From: an uncultured Bacilli bacterium
Lineage (GTDB): Bacteria; Bacillota_I; Bacilli_A; RF39; UBA660
DNA length: 64,000 nucleotides
Assembly: GCA_947598325.1 (NCBI GenBank)
Contig: CANQFD010000006.1
Span: forward strand, 1 to 64,000
Direction of reading: 5' to 3'
This document shows, in pieces, positions 10,570 to 19,670 of this stretch. Position numbers and translations under genes: made by a program. How positions within the stretch are numbered: the first letter of the stretch is position 1; each line of letters begins with the position of its first letter. Below the pieces are notes generated by a model, which saw only the letters and a program-made list of their open reading frames with translations, searched no databases and was not told where the DNA came from.

Positions 10570-10608
10570 CCCACATTCAACCACTTTGTCCCACTGGTTA
10601 CCATTATT
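10570..10608 (-). promoter_or_regulatory. mraZ promoter region with three GTGGN boxes (putative MraZ operator)
   Basis: Minus strand GTGGG-N5-GTGGT-N5-GTGGG (plus coordinates 10570-74, 10580-84, 10590-94) next to a TATAAT box. Confidence 0.7.
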
Positions 10609-10714
10609 ATACTATTTAGGTTTATTTTTGTCTACATATTAAACAAAAAACTACAAAAAAAAAGAACAGTTTACACTACTCTTTACATTTTATATATTAA
10701 ATTTCTAAATTACA

Positions 10715-11641
10715 TTAATTTATATTATGATTATTTCTTATATCATTAATCATATTACTATTAAATTCTTTTTTTCTTATCATATCTATTTCTTCTTTAT
10801 ATGGAGCATATAATCTTTCTTTTGAATTGTCATCTTTTGTTATATATGGTGTTTCTAATATTTTAGGAACATTTTTTAATCTCTCATTATAAATAATACT
10901 TATAAGCGTATCAAATCCTATTTCACCAAAGCCTATATTCGCATGTCTATCCTTATGTGTGCCTATTTTATTCATACTATCATTTATGTGAATACATTTA
11001 ATTTTATCTAGGCCTATTTTTTTATCAAATTCATCTAAATATAGATCAAAATCTTTCATATCTACACCAGAATCGCTTAAGTGACAAGTATCTAAACAAA
11101 CACCTAGATTATCACTATTAACATTATCAATTATATATTTTATTTCATCCATGTTTTTACCAAGTTCAGATCCTTTTCCAGCCATTGTTTCTATTAATAT
11201 ATTAGTATATCTCTTTTTATTTAAAATTATTTTTAGTGCATTAACAATATTGTTAAGTCCTGTTTTTTCACCAAGTCCTACATGACTTCCTGGATGAAGA
11301 ACCATGTTTTTTATACCTAATTTTTCACATCTATCAAGTTCTTGTTTCAAAAAATTAATTGCGAAATCATAACTTTCAGGTTTTGAATCATTTGCTAAAT
11401 TTATTATATATGGTGCATGTACAATAACATTATCTTTATCAATACCATTTTCTTTCATAAGATTATCTGCAAGTATAGTATTACTATCATCTATATCACA
11501 TCTATTAGTATTTTGAGGAGCGCCTGTATAAAACATAAATGTATTACTACCATAATCTAAGGCTTCTTTTACACTATTAAGTAATTGTCCATTTTTACTA
11601 AATGAAACATGTGATCCTATTATTAAAGCCATAATTAACAC
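10715..11641 (-). CDS. nfo: deoxyribonuclease IV (AP endonuclease)
   Basis: IIGSHVSFSKNGQLLNSVKEALDYGSNTFMFYTGAPQN, VLHPGSHVG, CLDTCHLSDSG, HINDSMNKIGTHKDRHANIGFGEIG. Confidence 0.95.
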   Translation of the reverse strand: MLIMALIIGSHVSFSKNGQLLNSVKEALDYGSNTFMFYTGAPQNTNRCDIDDSNTILADNLMKENGIDKDNVIVHAPYIINLANDSKPESYDFAINFLKQELDRCEKLGIKNMVLHPGSHVGLGEKTGLNNIVNALKIILNKKRYTNILIETMAGKGSELGKNMDEIKYIIDNVNSDNLGVCLDTCHLSDSGVDMKDFDLYLDEFDKKIGLDKIKCIHINDSMNKIGTHKDRHANIGFGEIGFDTLISIIYNERLKNVPKILETPYITKDDNSKERLYAPYKEEIDMIRKKEFNSNMINDIRNNHNIN

Positions 11642-11645
11642 CTAC

Positions 11646-12209
11646 CTATTCTAAATATTCTTTTGGAGTATATATTCCAACTGTTCTATAATTAAATTTT
11701 CTTTCTTTTCTAATATCATAGTATTCACTTTGTATATTATCTTTTTCATATTCACAAACAATAATAGCATTTCTTTTTAATAATCTACTTTTATATAAAT
11801 ATTTTAATATATCATTTATAACAAGTTCATCATATGGAGGATCAAGTAAAACAATATTAAACTTTATATTCTTTTCTTTTAAATAACTTAATGCTTCCAT
11901 ATAGTCCTTTTCTATTACAACAGCTTTATCTTTTATATTTAAATTTTCTAGATTCTTATTTATTATTTTTATTGCTTTGTTATTATTATCTATAAAATAA
12001 CACTTTTCAGCACCATTACTTATAGCCTCTATTCCAAGATTACCACTTCCAGCAAAAAGATCAAGACAAATACTTCCTTCAATATCATCTTGTATTATAG
12101 CAAACATTGATTCCTTAACCCTATCCATAGTAGGTCTTACACCATCTATAAGGTAACCCTTTACTTCTTTTCCTCTTAATTTTCCACTTATTACTCTCAA
12201 TAAAATCAC
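11646..12209 (-). CDS. rsmD: 16S rRNA (guanine966-N2)-methyltransferase RsmD
   Basis: RVISGKLRGKEVKG, RPTMDRVKESMF, DLFAGSGNLGIEAISNGA, LLDPPYDE. Confidence 0.95.
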   Translation of the reverse strand: MILLRVISGKLRGKEVKGYLIDGVRPTMDRVKESMFAIIQDDIEGSICLDLFAGSGNLGIEAISNGAEKCYFIDNNNKAIKIINKNLENLNIKDKAVVIEKDYMEALSYLKEKNIKFNIVLLDPPYDELVINDILKYLYKSRLLKRNAIIVCEYEKDNIQSEYYDIRKERKFNYRTVGIYTPKEYLE

Positions 12210-12268
12210 CTGTTTATAATTATAACACTTAAAAAACTACTTTCTCAAGTAGTTTCCTCCAATTTTTA

Positions 12269-12529
12269 CTACTTTACTATCTCTAGTAACATGTTATTAA
12301 TTTTATTTACTAATAACCTAATTTTAGTTTGTAATTCCATTAATCTTTTATAACCATCTATTTTATATAAATCTTTTCTTAAAGATATTATAGAAGAGGG
12401 ATTAGTGGCATTATTTATCTTTTTTGTTATATCTTTATATTCATTTAAATTTTCTATTTTTTCTTTTAATACTTTGTATTCTTTGATAAATTCTAAATTA
12501 TCTATTTGTCTAATTATTTCCTTTTCCAT
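12269..12529 (-). CDS. ylbF: YlbF/YmcA-family protein
   Basis: Small all-helical protein with YlbF-like pattern; order ylbD-ylbE-ylbF-rsmD as in Bacillus. Confidence 0.55.
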   Translation of the reverse strand: MEKEIIRQIDNLEFIKEYKVLKEKIENLNEYKDITKKINNATNPSSIISLRKDLYKIDGYKRLMELQTKIRLLVNKINNMLLEIVK

Positions 12530-12540
12530 TTTCTTTCCTT

Positions 12541-12762
12541 CTATTTAAGTACATTCATAAATGTTTTTATTAAATCAAGTTTATTTGATAGTTCATTAAT
12601 CTTATCCGCAGTTGTAAGTTTATATTTTTCCTTCATTTCATCAGTTAAAGAAGATAATAAATTTGGATTCCTATTTAAATATTTATACCAATATGAGTTT
12701 TCTCTAACATATTTTTGAAGCATTGGATCATTCTTTATTTTATATTGTATATCAAATCTCAT
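12541..12762 (-). CDS. ylbE: YlbE-like protein
   Basis: KNDPMLQKYVRENSYWYKYLNRNP resembles YlbE; synteny. Confidence 0.65.
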   Translation of the reverse strand: MRFDIQYKIKNDPMLQKYVRENSYWYKYLNRNPNLLSSLTDEMKEKYKLTTADKINELSNKLDLIKTFMNVLK

Positions 12763-13139
12763 TAATCTTCAAACTTCTTATAAAGAGGTCTTGGTGTATA
12801 TGTATTTTCATTTACAGAACTTGATCCATCTTTTGTAATTAAAGATTGAACAAGGCCTAATGCTTTACTTATATTAGTTATATTTTTTTGAACACTATTT
12901 AAATCAATGTTCTTAACCATATTGATCAAATCAGATACTGAAAAATTTTCTTTTACTTCCTCATTTTCTTCATTTTCAATATCTAATTTACTAAAATATT
13001 TATTCCAAATTTCATTATTACTTCCATATATATCATATATTTCATAAAACTTTTGCCAAGACATCTCACTGGATTTAACAAATTTAATAAGTTCTGGATG
13101 ATCTTTTACAAATAATTTAAACTCTTCTTTTTTAGACAT
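12762..13139 (-). CDS. ylbD: YlbD-like protein (putative coat-protein family)
   Basis: FKLFVKDHPELIKFVKSSEMSWQKFYEIYDIYGSNNEIWNKY resembles YlbD; synteny. Confidence 0.65.
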   Translation of the reverse strand: MSKKEEFKLFVKDHPELIKFVKSSEMSWQKFYEIYDIYGSNNEIWNKYFSKLDIENEENEEVKENFSVSDLINMVKNIDLNSVQKNITNISKALGLVQSLITKDGSSSVNENTYTPRPLYKKFED

Positions 13140-13195
13140 ATTACCACCTACAATAATATATGCCTATTTTTAAGAAAATTTACTTTTATTTGATT

Positions 13196-14935
13196 TTATA
13201 AACGGCTGCCGCCGCCTCCTCCTGCTCCTCCGCCGGAGAATCCACCTCCACCAGAAAAGCTACCGCCACCTGATGTTCCACTTGATTGATAAGGTCTAGA
13301 ACTCATTGTACTACTTACCCCTGAAAGCGTATGATTTAAAGAATTATTAAATGTATTTACATTAAACATACCAGTAGTTACAGAATACATATTGCCCTCA
13401 TACCAAGTTGGAGGTTCCATTATAATTGATTCAAATTTTTTACTCCATTTATCAGATACTCCAAGAACATATGCATAAGGAAGTATATCATAAAAATAAT
13501 TTGGATTTTCTTCAACTAATGCTTCTAATTTGTCCTTTTCAACAAATTCTAAATAATGTTTAAAGCCCCTTATTTTATTATAATATTTAATTCCCTCTTC
13601 TGTTCTTTTTTTATTAAATATTATAAATAATATAGAAAGTACTATGCTAATAAATGTAAGAAATATATATATTATCATATGAATACTATAATATTTCTCT
13701 AACCTATAGGTTGTAAAAATTAATAAAAATGGTAAGAAAAACATAATTATAATTCCAAAAATATATATAACATTACAAACATAATGTGAAGTATTATATA
13801 CTTCATGCGTCTTTTTTAATTTCATAGTTGCAGTATTAAGTGTTGTATAAAACTTTTCTTCTATATCTGATTTTTTTACAATACCTTTATCATTTGCTTT
13901 TTTAAACAATCCATTAAATGTGGTTTTAGCATAATCTGGTTCTGAATTGGGTATATCTTTTATTTTTTTAAGTGAAAATTTATTTTTTCCCTCATCTATT
14001 ATCTGTAAATATCCCTTATTTGCAAAGTAAGTTATTAAAGATACAATATGATTACTTTTTACATATCCATTATATAAATAACCTATTTCAGCAGGAGATA
14101 AGTTATCTGGTACTACATATTCTACTACTAGTAAATCTTTTTTGTGGTAACTATATCTTCTAAATAAAGTAACTTCAAGCACTATAATTGCTATTGATAA
14201 TATAATTAAACCATAAATTATTAAGGAAGTAGGATCAAATACAGCCCTTTCACCAGTAAAATATCCTTCAGGAAGTTCTATTCTAACAGTTAAACCTTCT
14301 CCAGCATTAAGAGCATATCCATATACTCTATCTGGTAATATATATCCTTCTATAGTATTACCTTGAATAGAATATTTAACATCTTCATAATATGTAGAGC
14401 CACTATAACCAACTGTAAAATTAACTAATGTTTCATCAAACTCTTTTGGCATTTGTATTTTAAATGTTGCCTCTTTTATTTGGGTACTCCACTCATTACC
14501 AATAATATTAAAATATAAATCATCATATAGATCAATATTATCATCTCCAATATCATAATCATAACTAATTATATATTGTCTTTTGCCAGTAAAATATTTA
14601 TTAGGATTATATATTTTTAAAATTAATTTACCATTTTCTTCTGATTTATAATACTCTCTATTTACTTTTAAATTTTTTATTTTTGCTTTTGTTTTTACTT
14701 CTATATCTTTTCTTAAATATTTATTCTTAATAGGTATCTCTCTTTGAATGCCTCTACTATCTATTTTAAAATTAACATCTATTGTTTCAGTTATATTAAG
14801 TACATTATTTTCATTTACCTTTATATCAACGTTATACTTTTCTATTACATATCCATCATCCGCTTTTACATTAAATGGAAAAAATAAAAATAGAAAAAAA
14901 GATATAAAAAGTAAATTAATAAAATTCTTTTTCAT
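13196..14935 (-). CDS. DUF2207 domain-containing membrane protein with Gly-rich C-terminus
   Basis: Signal peptide, YVIEKYNVDIKVNENNVLNITETIDVNF, TMs, C-terminal GGGSFSGGGGFSGGGAGGGGG. Confidence 0.88.
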   Translation of the reverse strand: MKKNFINLLFISFFLFLFFPFNVKADDGYVIEKYNVDIKVNENNVLNITETIDVNFKIDSRGIQREIPIKNKYLRKDIEVKTKAKIKNLKVNREYYKSEENGKLILKIYNPNKYFTGKRQYIISYDYDIGDDNIDLYDDLYFNIIGNEWSTQIKEATFKIQMPKEFDETLVNFTVGYSGSTYYEDVKYSIQGNTIEGYILPDRVYGYALNAGEGLTVRIELPEGYFTGERAVFDPTSLIIYGLIILSIAIIVLEVTLFRRYSYHKKDLLVVEYVVPDNLSPAEIGYLYNGYVKSNHIVSLITYFANKGYLQIIDEGKNKFSLKKIKDIPNSEPDYAKTTFNGLFKKANDKGIVKKSDIEEKFYTTLNTATMKLKKTHEVYNTSHYVCNVIYIFGIIIMFFLPFLLIFTTYRLEKYYSIHMIIYIFLTFISIVLSILFIIFNKKRTEEGIKYYNKIRGFKHYLEFVEKDKLEALVEENPNYFYDILPYAYVLGVSDKWSKKFESIIMEPPTWYEGNMYSVTTGMFNVNTFNNSLNHTLSGVSSTMSSRPYQSSGTSGGGSFSGGGGFSGGGAGGGGGSRL

Positions 14936-14949
14936 ATCTTCCTCCTAAA

Positions 14950-15510
14950 TTAAAATTCTACTTTAACGTTTTTTCTTTGTTCTTCTTCTGCTTTAAACAT
15001 TTCCATTGGTTTATGACCAAATATTTTAGCTACTATAAAATTTGGAATTACCGCAATCGCATAATTGTAATTTCTTGCTGCAACATTATAATACTTTCTA
15101 GCTCCTGCAAGTTCTGTTTCAACAGATTTTAAATCATTTTGAAGATTTAAGAAATTTTCGTTTGCTTTTAAATCAGGATAGCTTTCAGTTAAAGCAAATA
15201 ACTTACTAATAGCATTTGTAACTTCATTATCAGCATCAACTTTAGCATTTACACCCTCTGCGCTAACAGCTTTATTTCTAGCATTAATAACCTCTTCTAA
15301 AGTTTCCTTTTCATGTTTAGCATAACCTTTAACAGTATTTACTATATTAGGAATAAGATCATATCTTTTTACAAGTTGTACATCAATATCAGAAAATGCA
15401 TTTTCAGCAACCATTTTCTTTTTAACAAATGAATTTTCAACTATAATTACCCATAATATAATAAGTGCTACAACAATAAGTACTATTCCCCATATTGGCA
15501 TAAATATCAT
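14950..15510 (-). CDS. LemA family protein
   Basis: NSFVKKKMVAENAFSDIDVQLVKRYDLIPNIVNTVKGYAKHEKETLEEV, AARNYNYAIAVIPNFIVAKIFG. Confidence 0.95.
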   Translation of the reverse strand: MIFMPIWGIVLIVVALIILWVIIVENSFVKKKMVAENAFSDIDVQLVKRYDLIPNIVNTVKGYAKHEKETLEEVINARNKAVSAEGVNAKVDADNEVTNAISKLFALTESYPDLKANENFLNLQNDLKSVETELAGARKYYNVAARNYNYAIAVIPNFIVAKIFGHKPMEMFKAEEEQRKNVKVEF

Positions 15511-15596
15511 CTCCTTATGGATTAATTATAACTTATGTTAATTAGTATAGTCAATATACATTTATCTTACGTTTTAAAAAAATTCATTTTGTTTTT

Positions 15597-16985
15597 CTAG
15601 TAATTATATTTTTCATAATTTTTTTCATTTTCCATTAAGATATCATAATTTTTTTGTGATATATAAATCTTTATCTTAATTGAATCTAAATATTTACTTA
15701 TTTGATGATTTTTTATATCTTCTCTTAAATTATTATAAGCATCAAACATATTAAATCCATTCCAATCTACATGATAAACATTATATTTTGAATCATCAGT
15801 TTTATAAATAAAGCAATTAAAACCTTTTGGATAAGTTATTTTAAGTTTAATGTCATCTAAAGAATTGTCTATAATATATTCTAAATTTGAGTGGGTATCT
15901 GAAATAATTATATTATCTTTCATTTCAATTTTGTTTTCCATTGTCTCAAGTCTATTTTTATTTATTTCTTTATAATCATAATCCATAAAATTAATAGTAG
16001 TCATTCCTGAACCTACTCCAATTAATATAAGACCTGTTATAAATAATATAAACATTAATCTAAATTTTATTTCTTTATTAAATATAAAATTGTATGAAAA
16101 ATAAATTATAATAAAACTAATTAATATTGCGCCTAATATTGCAAAAAAGGCGAATATAAACATTGTTCCATATTGGATAAATGTTAGGGTAACTGTATCT
16201 ACTCCTATTAAAACTATCGTAAAAAATATAAATGGTATTATAAATAATATTACAAAAAACTTTATTATATAAAGTATCATTTTTCCAAAAATATTAAAGA
16301 AATTAAAAATTGAATGTTTTGGATCTCTAATGATTATTTTTTCTTTAGGTCTTTCTACAATATATTTTTTATTATTTATTATTTTTTCATCTTCTAATGC
16401 TTTTTCTTTACTTTTTTTAAGTACATTATTATCTTCTATTGTTATAAAATAATCTAAATATCTAATTTTAAATAAATGTAAAAATATAACAATTCCAAGT
16501 ATTATTAACGCTATTAGTATTAATGGATTAAATACATTTTCAGATACAACGTAACCTATAATTGGTAAGTTAGAAATATTATATATTATTAATTCATAAA
16601 TAATAGAATATATAATGGTACCCGCAAGTAATAATATTATAAATATTACAAATAATTCAAATAAACATTTTATTTTTTCTTTAAAATTCATACTCCAAAA
16701 CATATTATATGATTTAGTAATAAAATTTAAGAAATCATTAAAATAATTATTAAAATTAATTTTATTATTTGCTTTTGTATTCCCAATAACTCCATCATCT
16801 AATAAATCCTCTAAATTACAATTTAGTATTTTACACATTGTAAGTATTTTATCCATATCAGGATAAGATGCTCCTGACTCCCATTTTGAAACAGCTTGCC
16901 TTGATACATTCATTTTATCTGCTAATTGTTCTTGGCTTAAATTGTTATCTTTTCTTATTTTAGATAACTTATCACAAAATTTCAT
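15597..16985 (-). CDS. XRE-family HTH regulator fused to a multi-TM domain
   Basis: MKFCDKLSKIRKDNNLSQEQLADKMNVSRQAVSKWESGASYPDMDKI; RBS before the internal Met (start moved from 17072); several TMs. Confidence 0.85.
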   Translation of the reverse strand: MKFCDKLSKIRKDNNLSQEQLADKMNVSRQAVSKWESGASYPDMDKILTMCKILNCNLEDLLDDGVIGNTKANNKINFNNYFNDFLNFITKSYNMFWSMNFKEKIKCLFELFVIFIILLLAGTIIYSIIYELIIYNISNLPIIGYVVSENVFNPLILIALIILGIVIFLHLFKIRYLDYFITIEDNNVLKKSKEKALEDEKIINNKKYIVERPKEKIIIRDPKHSIFNFFNIFGKMILYIIKFFVILFIIPFIFFTIVLIGVDTVTLTFIQYGTMFIFAFFAILGAILISFIIIYFSYNFIFNKEIKFRLMFILFITGLILIGVGSGMTTINFMDYDYKEINKNRLETMENKIEMKDNIIISDTHSNLEYIIDNSLDDIKLKITYPKGFNCFIYKTDDSKYNVYHVDWNGFNMFDAYNNLREDIKNHQISKYLDSIKIKIYISQKNYDILMENEKNYEKYNY

Positions 16986-17103
16986 AATTATCACCTCTAC
17001 CGAAATTATATTATAAATATAATAAGTTGCACTATATATTATTGGTATCTTTTTGTATAAAATTAGTTGCAAAATCTATATAATTCTTAATAAAAAAGAT
17101 GAT

Positions 17104-19653
17104 TTATACTTCAAAATCATCTAAAAAATCATCAATTGTCATTATTTTATCATCTATTTCCTTTAATGATACATCTTTTTTTTGAATTTCATCTAATACT
17201 TCTATATCTTCTTCATTTTCTAAATCAGATTTTGTTTTAAGTAATCTTAATTCAAATACATCTTTAATTTTCTTTTTAGAAATAGTAGAACCAGTAGAAT
17301 ATCTGTCACTAATAGAAATTTCTGTACTTTTTATAATTTTAATATCTTCGTTTTGAAGTATTCCAAGTTCCTCTTTATTTCCTATTACAAATGTTTTAAG
17401 CAGTTTATATGGATTAGTTTTAACTTCTCTAATTAGCAATAATCCACGTCTTGCTCGAGATGATTTTTCCATTTCTTCTATTTTTATTCTTTTTGCAGTC
17501 ATCTTATCTGTAAATACTAATATATATTCATCATTTGAATTAAATAAAGTTCCTGATACTACATAATCATCTTTTAAGTTTATAGATTTAACACCAGATG
17601 ATTTTATTCCAGTTACTGGTACTTCATTAGAAGAATACCAAAGTCCATAACCATTATGGGTTGAAACTAATATTTCGCTATTTTTTGAATTATTTACACT
17701 AACAACTTTATCATCATCTTTTAATTTTATACATGTAACAGCTTTTGAGTATCTTTGAAGTTTAAATTCTTTTATATTTGTCCTTTTTACCATACCATCT
17801 TTAGTAAATATGGTAACTATATCATTATTTTCAAAATTAATTACAGGAATACACTCTATTATATTTTCTTCGGATTTTAAAGATATAATATTACTAATAT
17901 GTTTCCCTAAATCCTTCCACTTTAAATCAGGAAGTTCATGAATAGGAACATATAAATAATTTCCTAAATCAGTAAATAATAATATTGTATCTAAAGTATT
18001 TAATTCATATAAACCTATCACATAATCATTTTCTTTAATATTAGTTTCTTCATTATTAGATAATGCATAGCTCTTTTTAGATACCCTTTTAACATAACCT
18101 TCTTTAGTTACTACTACAATTACATCTTCCTTTGGTATCATTGCAGTTGTATCAATTTTTATTTCTGTTACTTCATCCCTTATCTGTGTTTTTCTTTCTT
18201 TTCCATACTCTTTTTTTATCTCATTTAATTCCTTTTTCATCTGTCTAAATAATACTTTATTATCTGATAATACAGAAGTTAGAAAAGCTATTATCTTCTC
18301 TAAATTTGCTTTTTCTTCCTTTAATGAAACTATATCAGTATTAGTAAGTCTATAAAGTTTCATATCTACTATTGCAGTAGCCTGCTCTTTTGTAAATTCA
18401 AATTCTTTTACTAAATTATTAATAGCATCAAGTCTATTATTACTTCTTCTAATACAAGCTATTACTTCATCTAATATACTCATGGCTTTTAAATAACCAT
18501 CTACTATATGCATTCTAAATTTAGCATGTTCAAGATCAAATTTGCTTCTTCTTGTTATTACATCTATTTGATGTGCTATATAAGCATCAAGGATTTCAAG
18601 TATTCCTACAAGTTTTGGTCTTCTATTTACTATTGCGATCATATTAAAACTATATGATATTTGCATGTCTGTATTTTTAAGTAGATAATTTAAGATAAGT
18701 TCACTATTAGCATCTTTCTTTAAATCAATAGCAATTCTTAAATCCCCTCTTGCACTTTCATCACGAGCATCTAAAATACCATCTATTTTCTTTTCTATTC
18801 TAATATCATTTATTCTCTTTACTAAATTTGCTTTATTTACTTCGTATGGTATTTCAGTAATAATTATTTGGTGATTACCCTTTTCTTTTACTATCTCATA
18901 TTTACATTTTATATTTATTTTACCTTTACCAGTTCTATATGCTTCTTCTATATTCTTTTTACCTTCAACAATCGCCCCTGTTGGAAAATCTGGTCCTTTT
19001 ATAATATCGAATATTTCTTCAAAAGAACAGTTTGGTTTATCAATTCTCTTTATAGTAGCATCTATTACTTCAACTAAGTTATGAGGAGGAATATTTGTTG
19101 CATAACCTGTACTTATTCCTGTTGAACCATTTACTAAGAGATTAGGAAATCTACAAGGAAGTACAGTAGGTTCCATTGTAGTATCATCATAATTAGGTGC
19201 CATATTAACTGTATTTTTTTCAATATCTTTTAATAATTCATTACTAATTTTAGAAAGTCTTGCTTCTGTATAACGCATTGCTGCTGCTGAATCTCCATCC
19301 ATTGAACCATTATTTCCTTGCATATCAATGTATGGTGTCATAAGTTTCCAATCCTGGCTCATTCTAACCATCGCATCATATATACTTGAATCTCCATGTG
19401 GATGGTATTTACCCATTATATCTCCAACAGATTTTGCACTTTTTCTAGTAGGTTTATCATATGTATTTTTGCTTTCATACATTCCGTATAAAATTCTTCT
19501 TTGAACAGGTTTTAAACCATCCCTAACATCAGGAAGCGCCCTATCTTGTATTATTTCTTTTGCATATGATGCAAATCTATCACCCATTATTTCTTCTAAT
19601 GCATAATCATGTATTTTTTGTACTATTGTACTTTCTTCTTTCTTTTTAGCCAT
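17104..19653 (-). CDS. parC: DNA topoisomerase IV subunit A
   Basis: ALPDVRDGLKPVQRRILYGM, KSAKSVGDIMGKYHPHGDSSIYDAMVRMSQDW, AAAMRYTEARLS; paired with parE. Confidence 0.93.
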   Translation of the reverse strand: MAKKKEESTIVQKIHDYALEEIMGDRFASYAKEIIQDRALPDVRDGLKPVQRRILYGMYESKNTYDKPTRKSAKSVGDIMGKYHPHGDSSIYDAMVRMSQDWKLMTPYIDMQGNNGSMDGDSAAAMRYTEARLSKISNELLKDIEKNTVNMAPNYDDTTMEPTVLPCRFPNLLVNGSTGISTGYATNIPPHNLVEVIDATIKRIDKPNCSFEEIFDIIKGPDFPTGAIVEGKKNIEEAYRTGKGKINIKCKYEIVKEKGNHQIIITEIPYEVNKANLVKRINDIRIEKKIDGILDARDESARGDLRIAIDLKKDANSELILNYLLKNTDMQISYSFNMIAIVNRRPKLVGILEILDAYIAHQIDVITRRSKFDLEHAKFRMHIVDGYLKAMSILDEVIACIRRSNNRLDAINNLVKEFEFTKEQATAIVDMKLYRLTNTDIVSLKEEKANLEKIIAFLTSVLSDNKVLFRQMKKELNEIKKEYGKERKTQIRDEVTEIKIDTTAMIPKEDVIVVVTKEGYVKRVSKKSYALSNNEETNIKENDYVIGLYELNTLDTILLFTDLGNYLYVPIHELPDLKWKDLGKHISNIISLKSEENIIECIPVINFENNDIVTIFTKDGMVKRTNIKEFKLQRYSKAVTCIKLKDDDKVVSVNNSKNSEILVSTHNGYGLWYSSNEVPVTGIKSSGVKSINLKDDYVVSGTLFNSNDEYILVFTDKMTAKRIKIEEMEKSSRARRGLLLIREVKTNPYKLLKTFVIGNKEELGILQNEDIKIIKSTEISISDRYSTGSTISKKKIKDVFELRLLKTKSDLENEEDIEVLDEIQKKDVSLKEIDDKIMTIDDFLDDFEV

Positions 19654-19670
19654 ATTACTTCACCTACTTC

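Noticed and set aside
15597-17072. Full-length start at 17072 for the XRE protein
   Set aside because: The first 29 residues are low-complexity and the HTH begins at the internal Met (16985), which has an RBS (GAGGTGAT).
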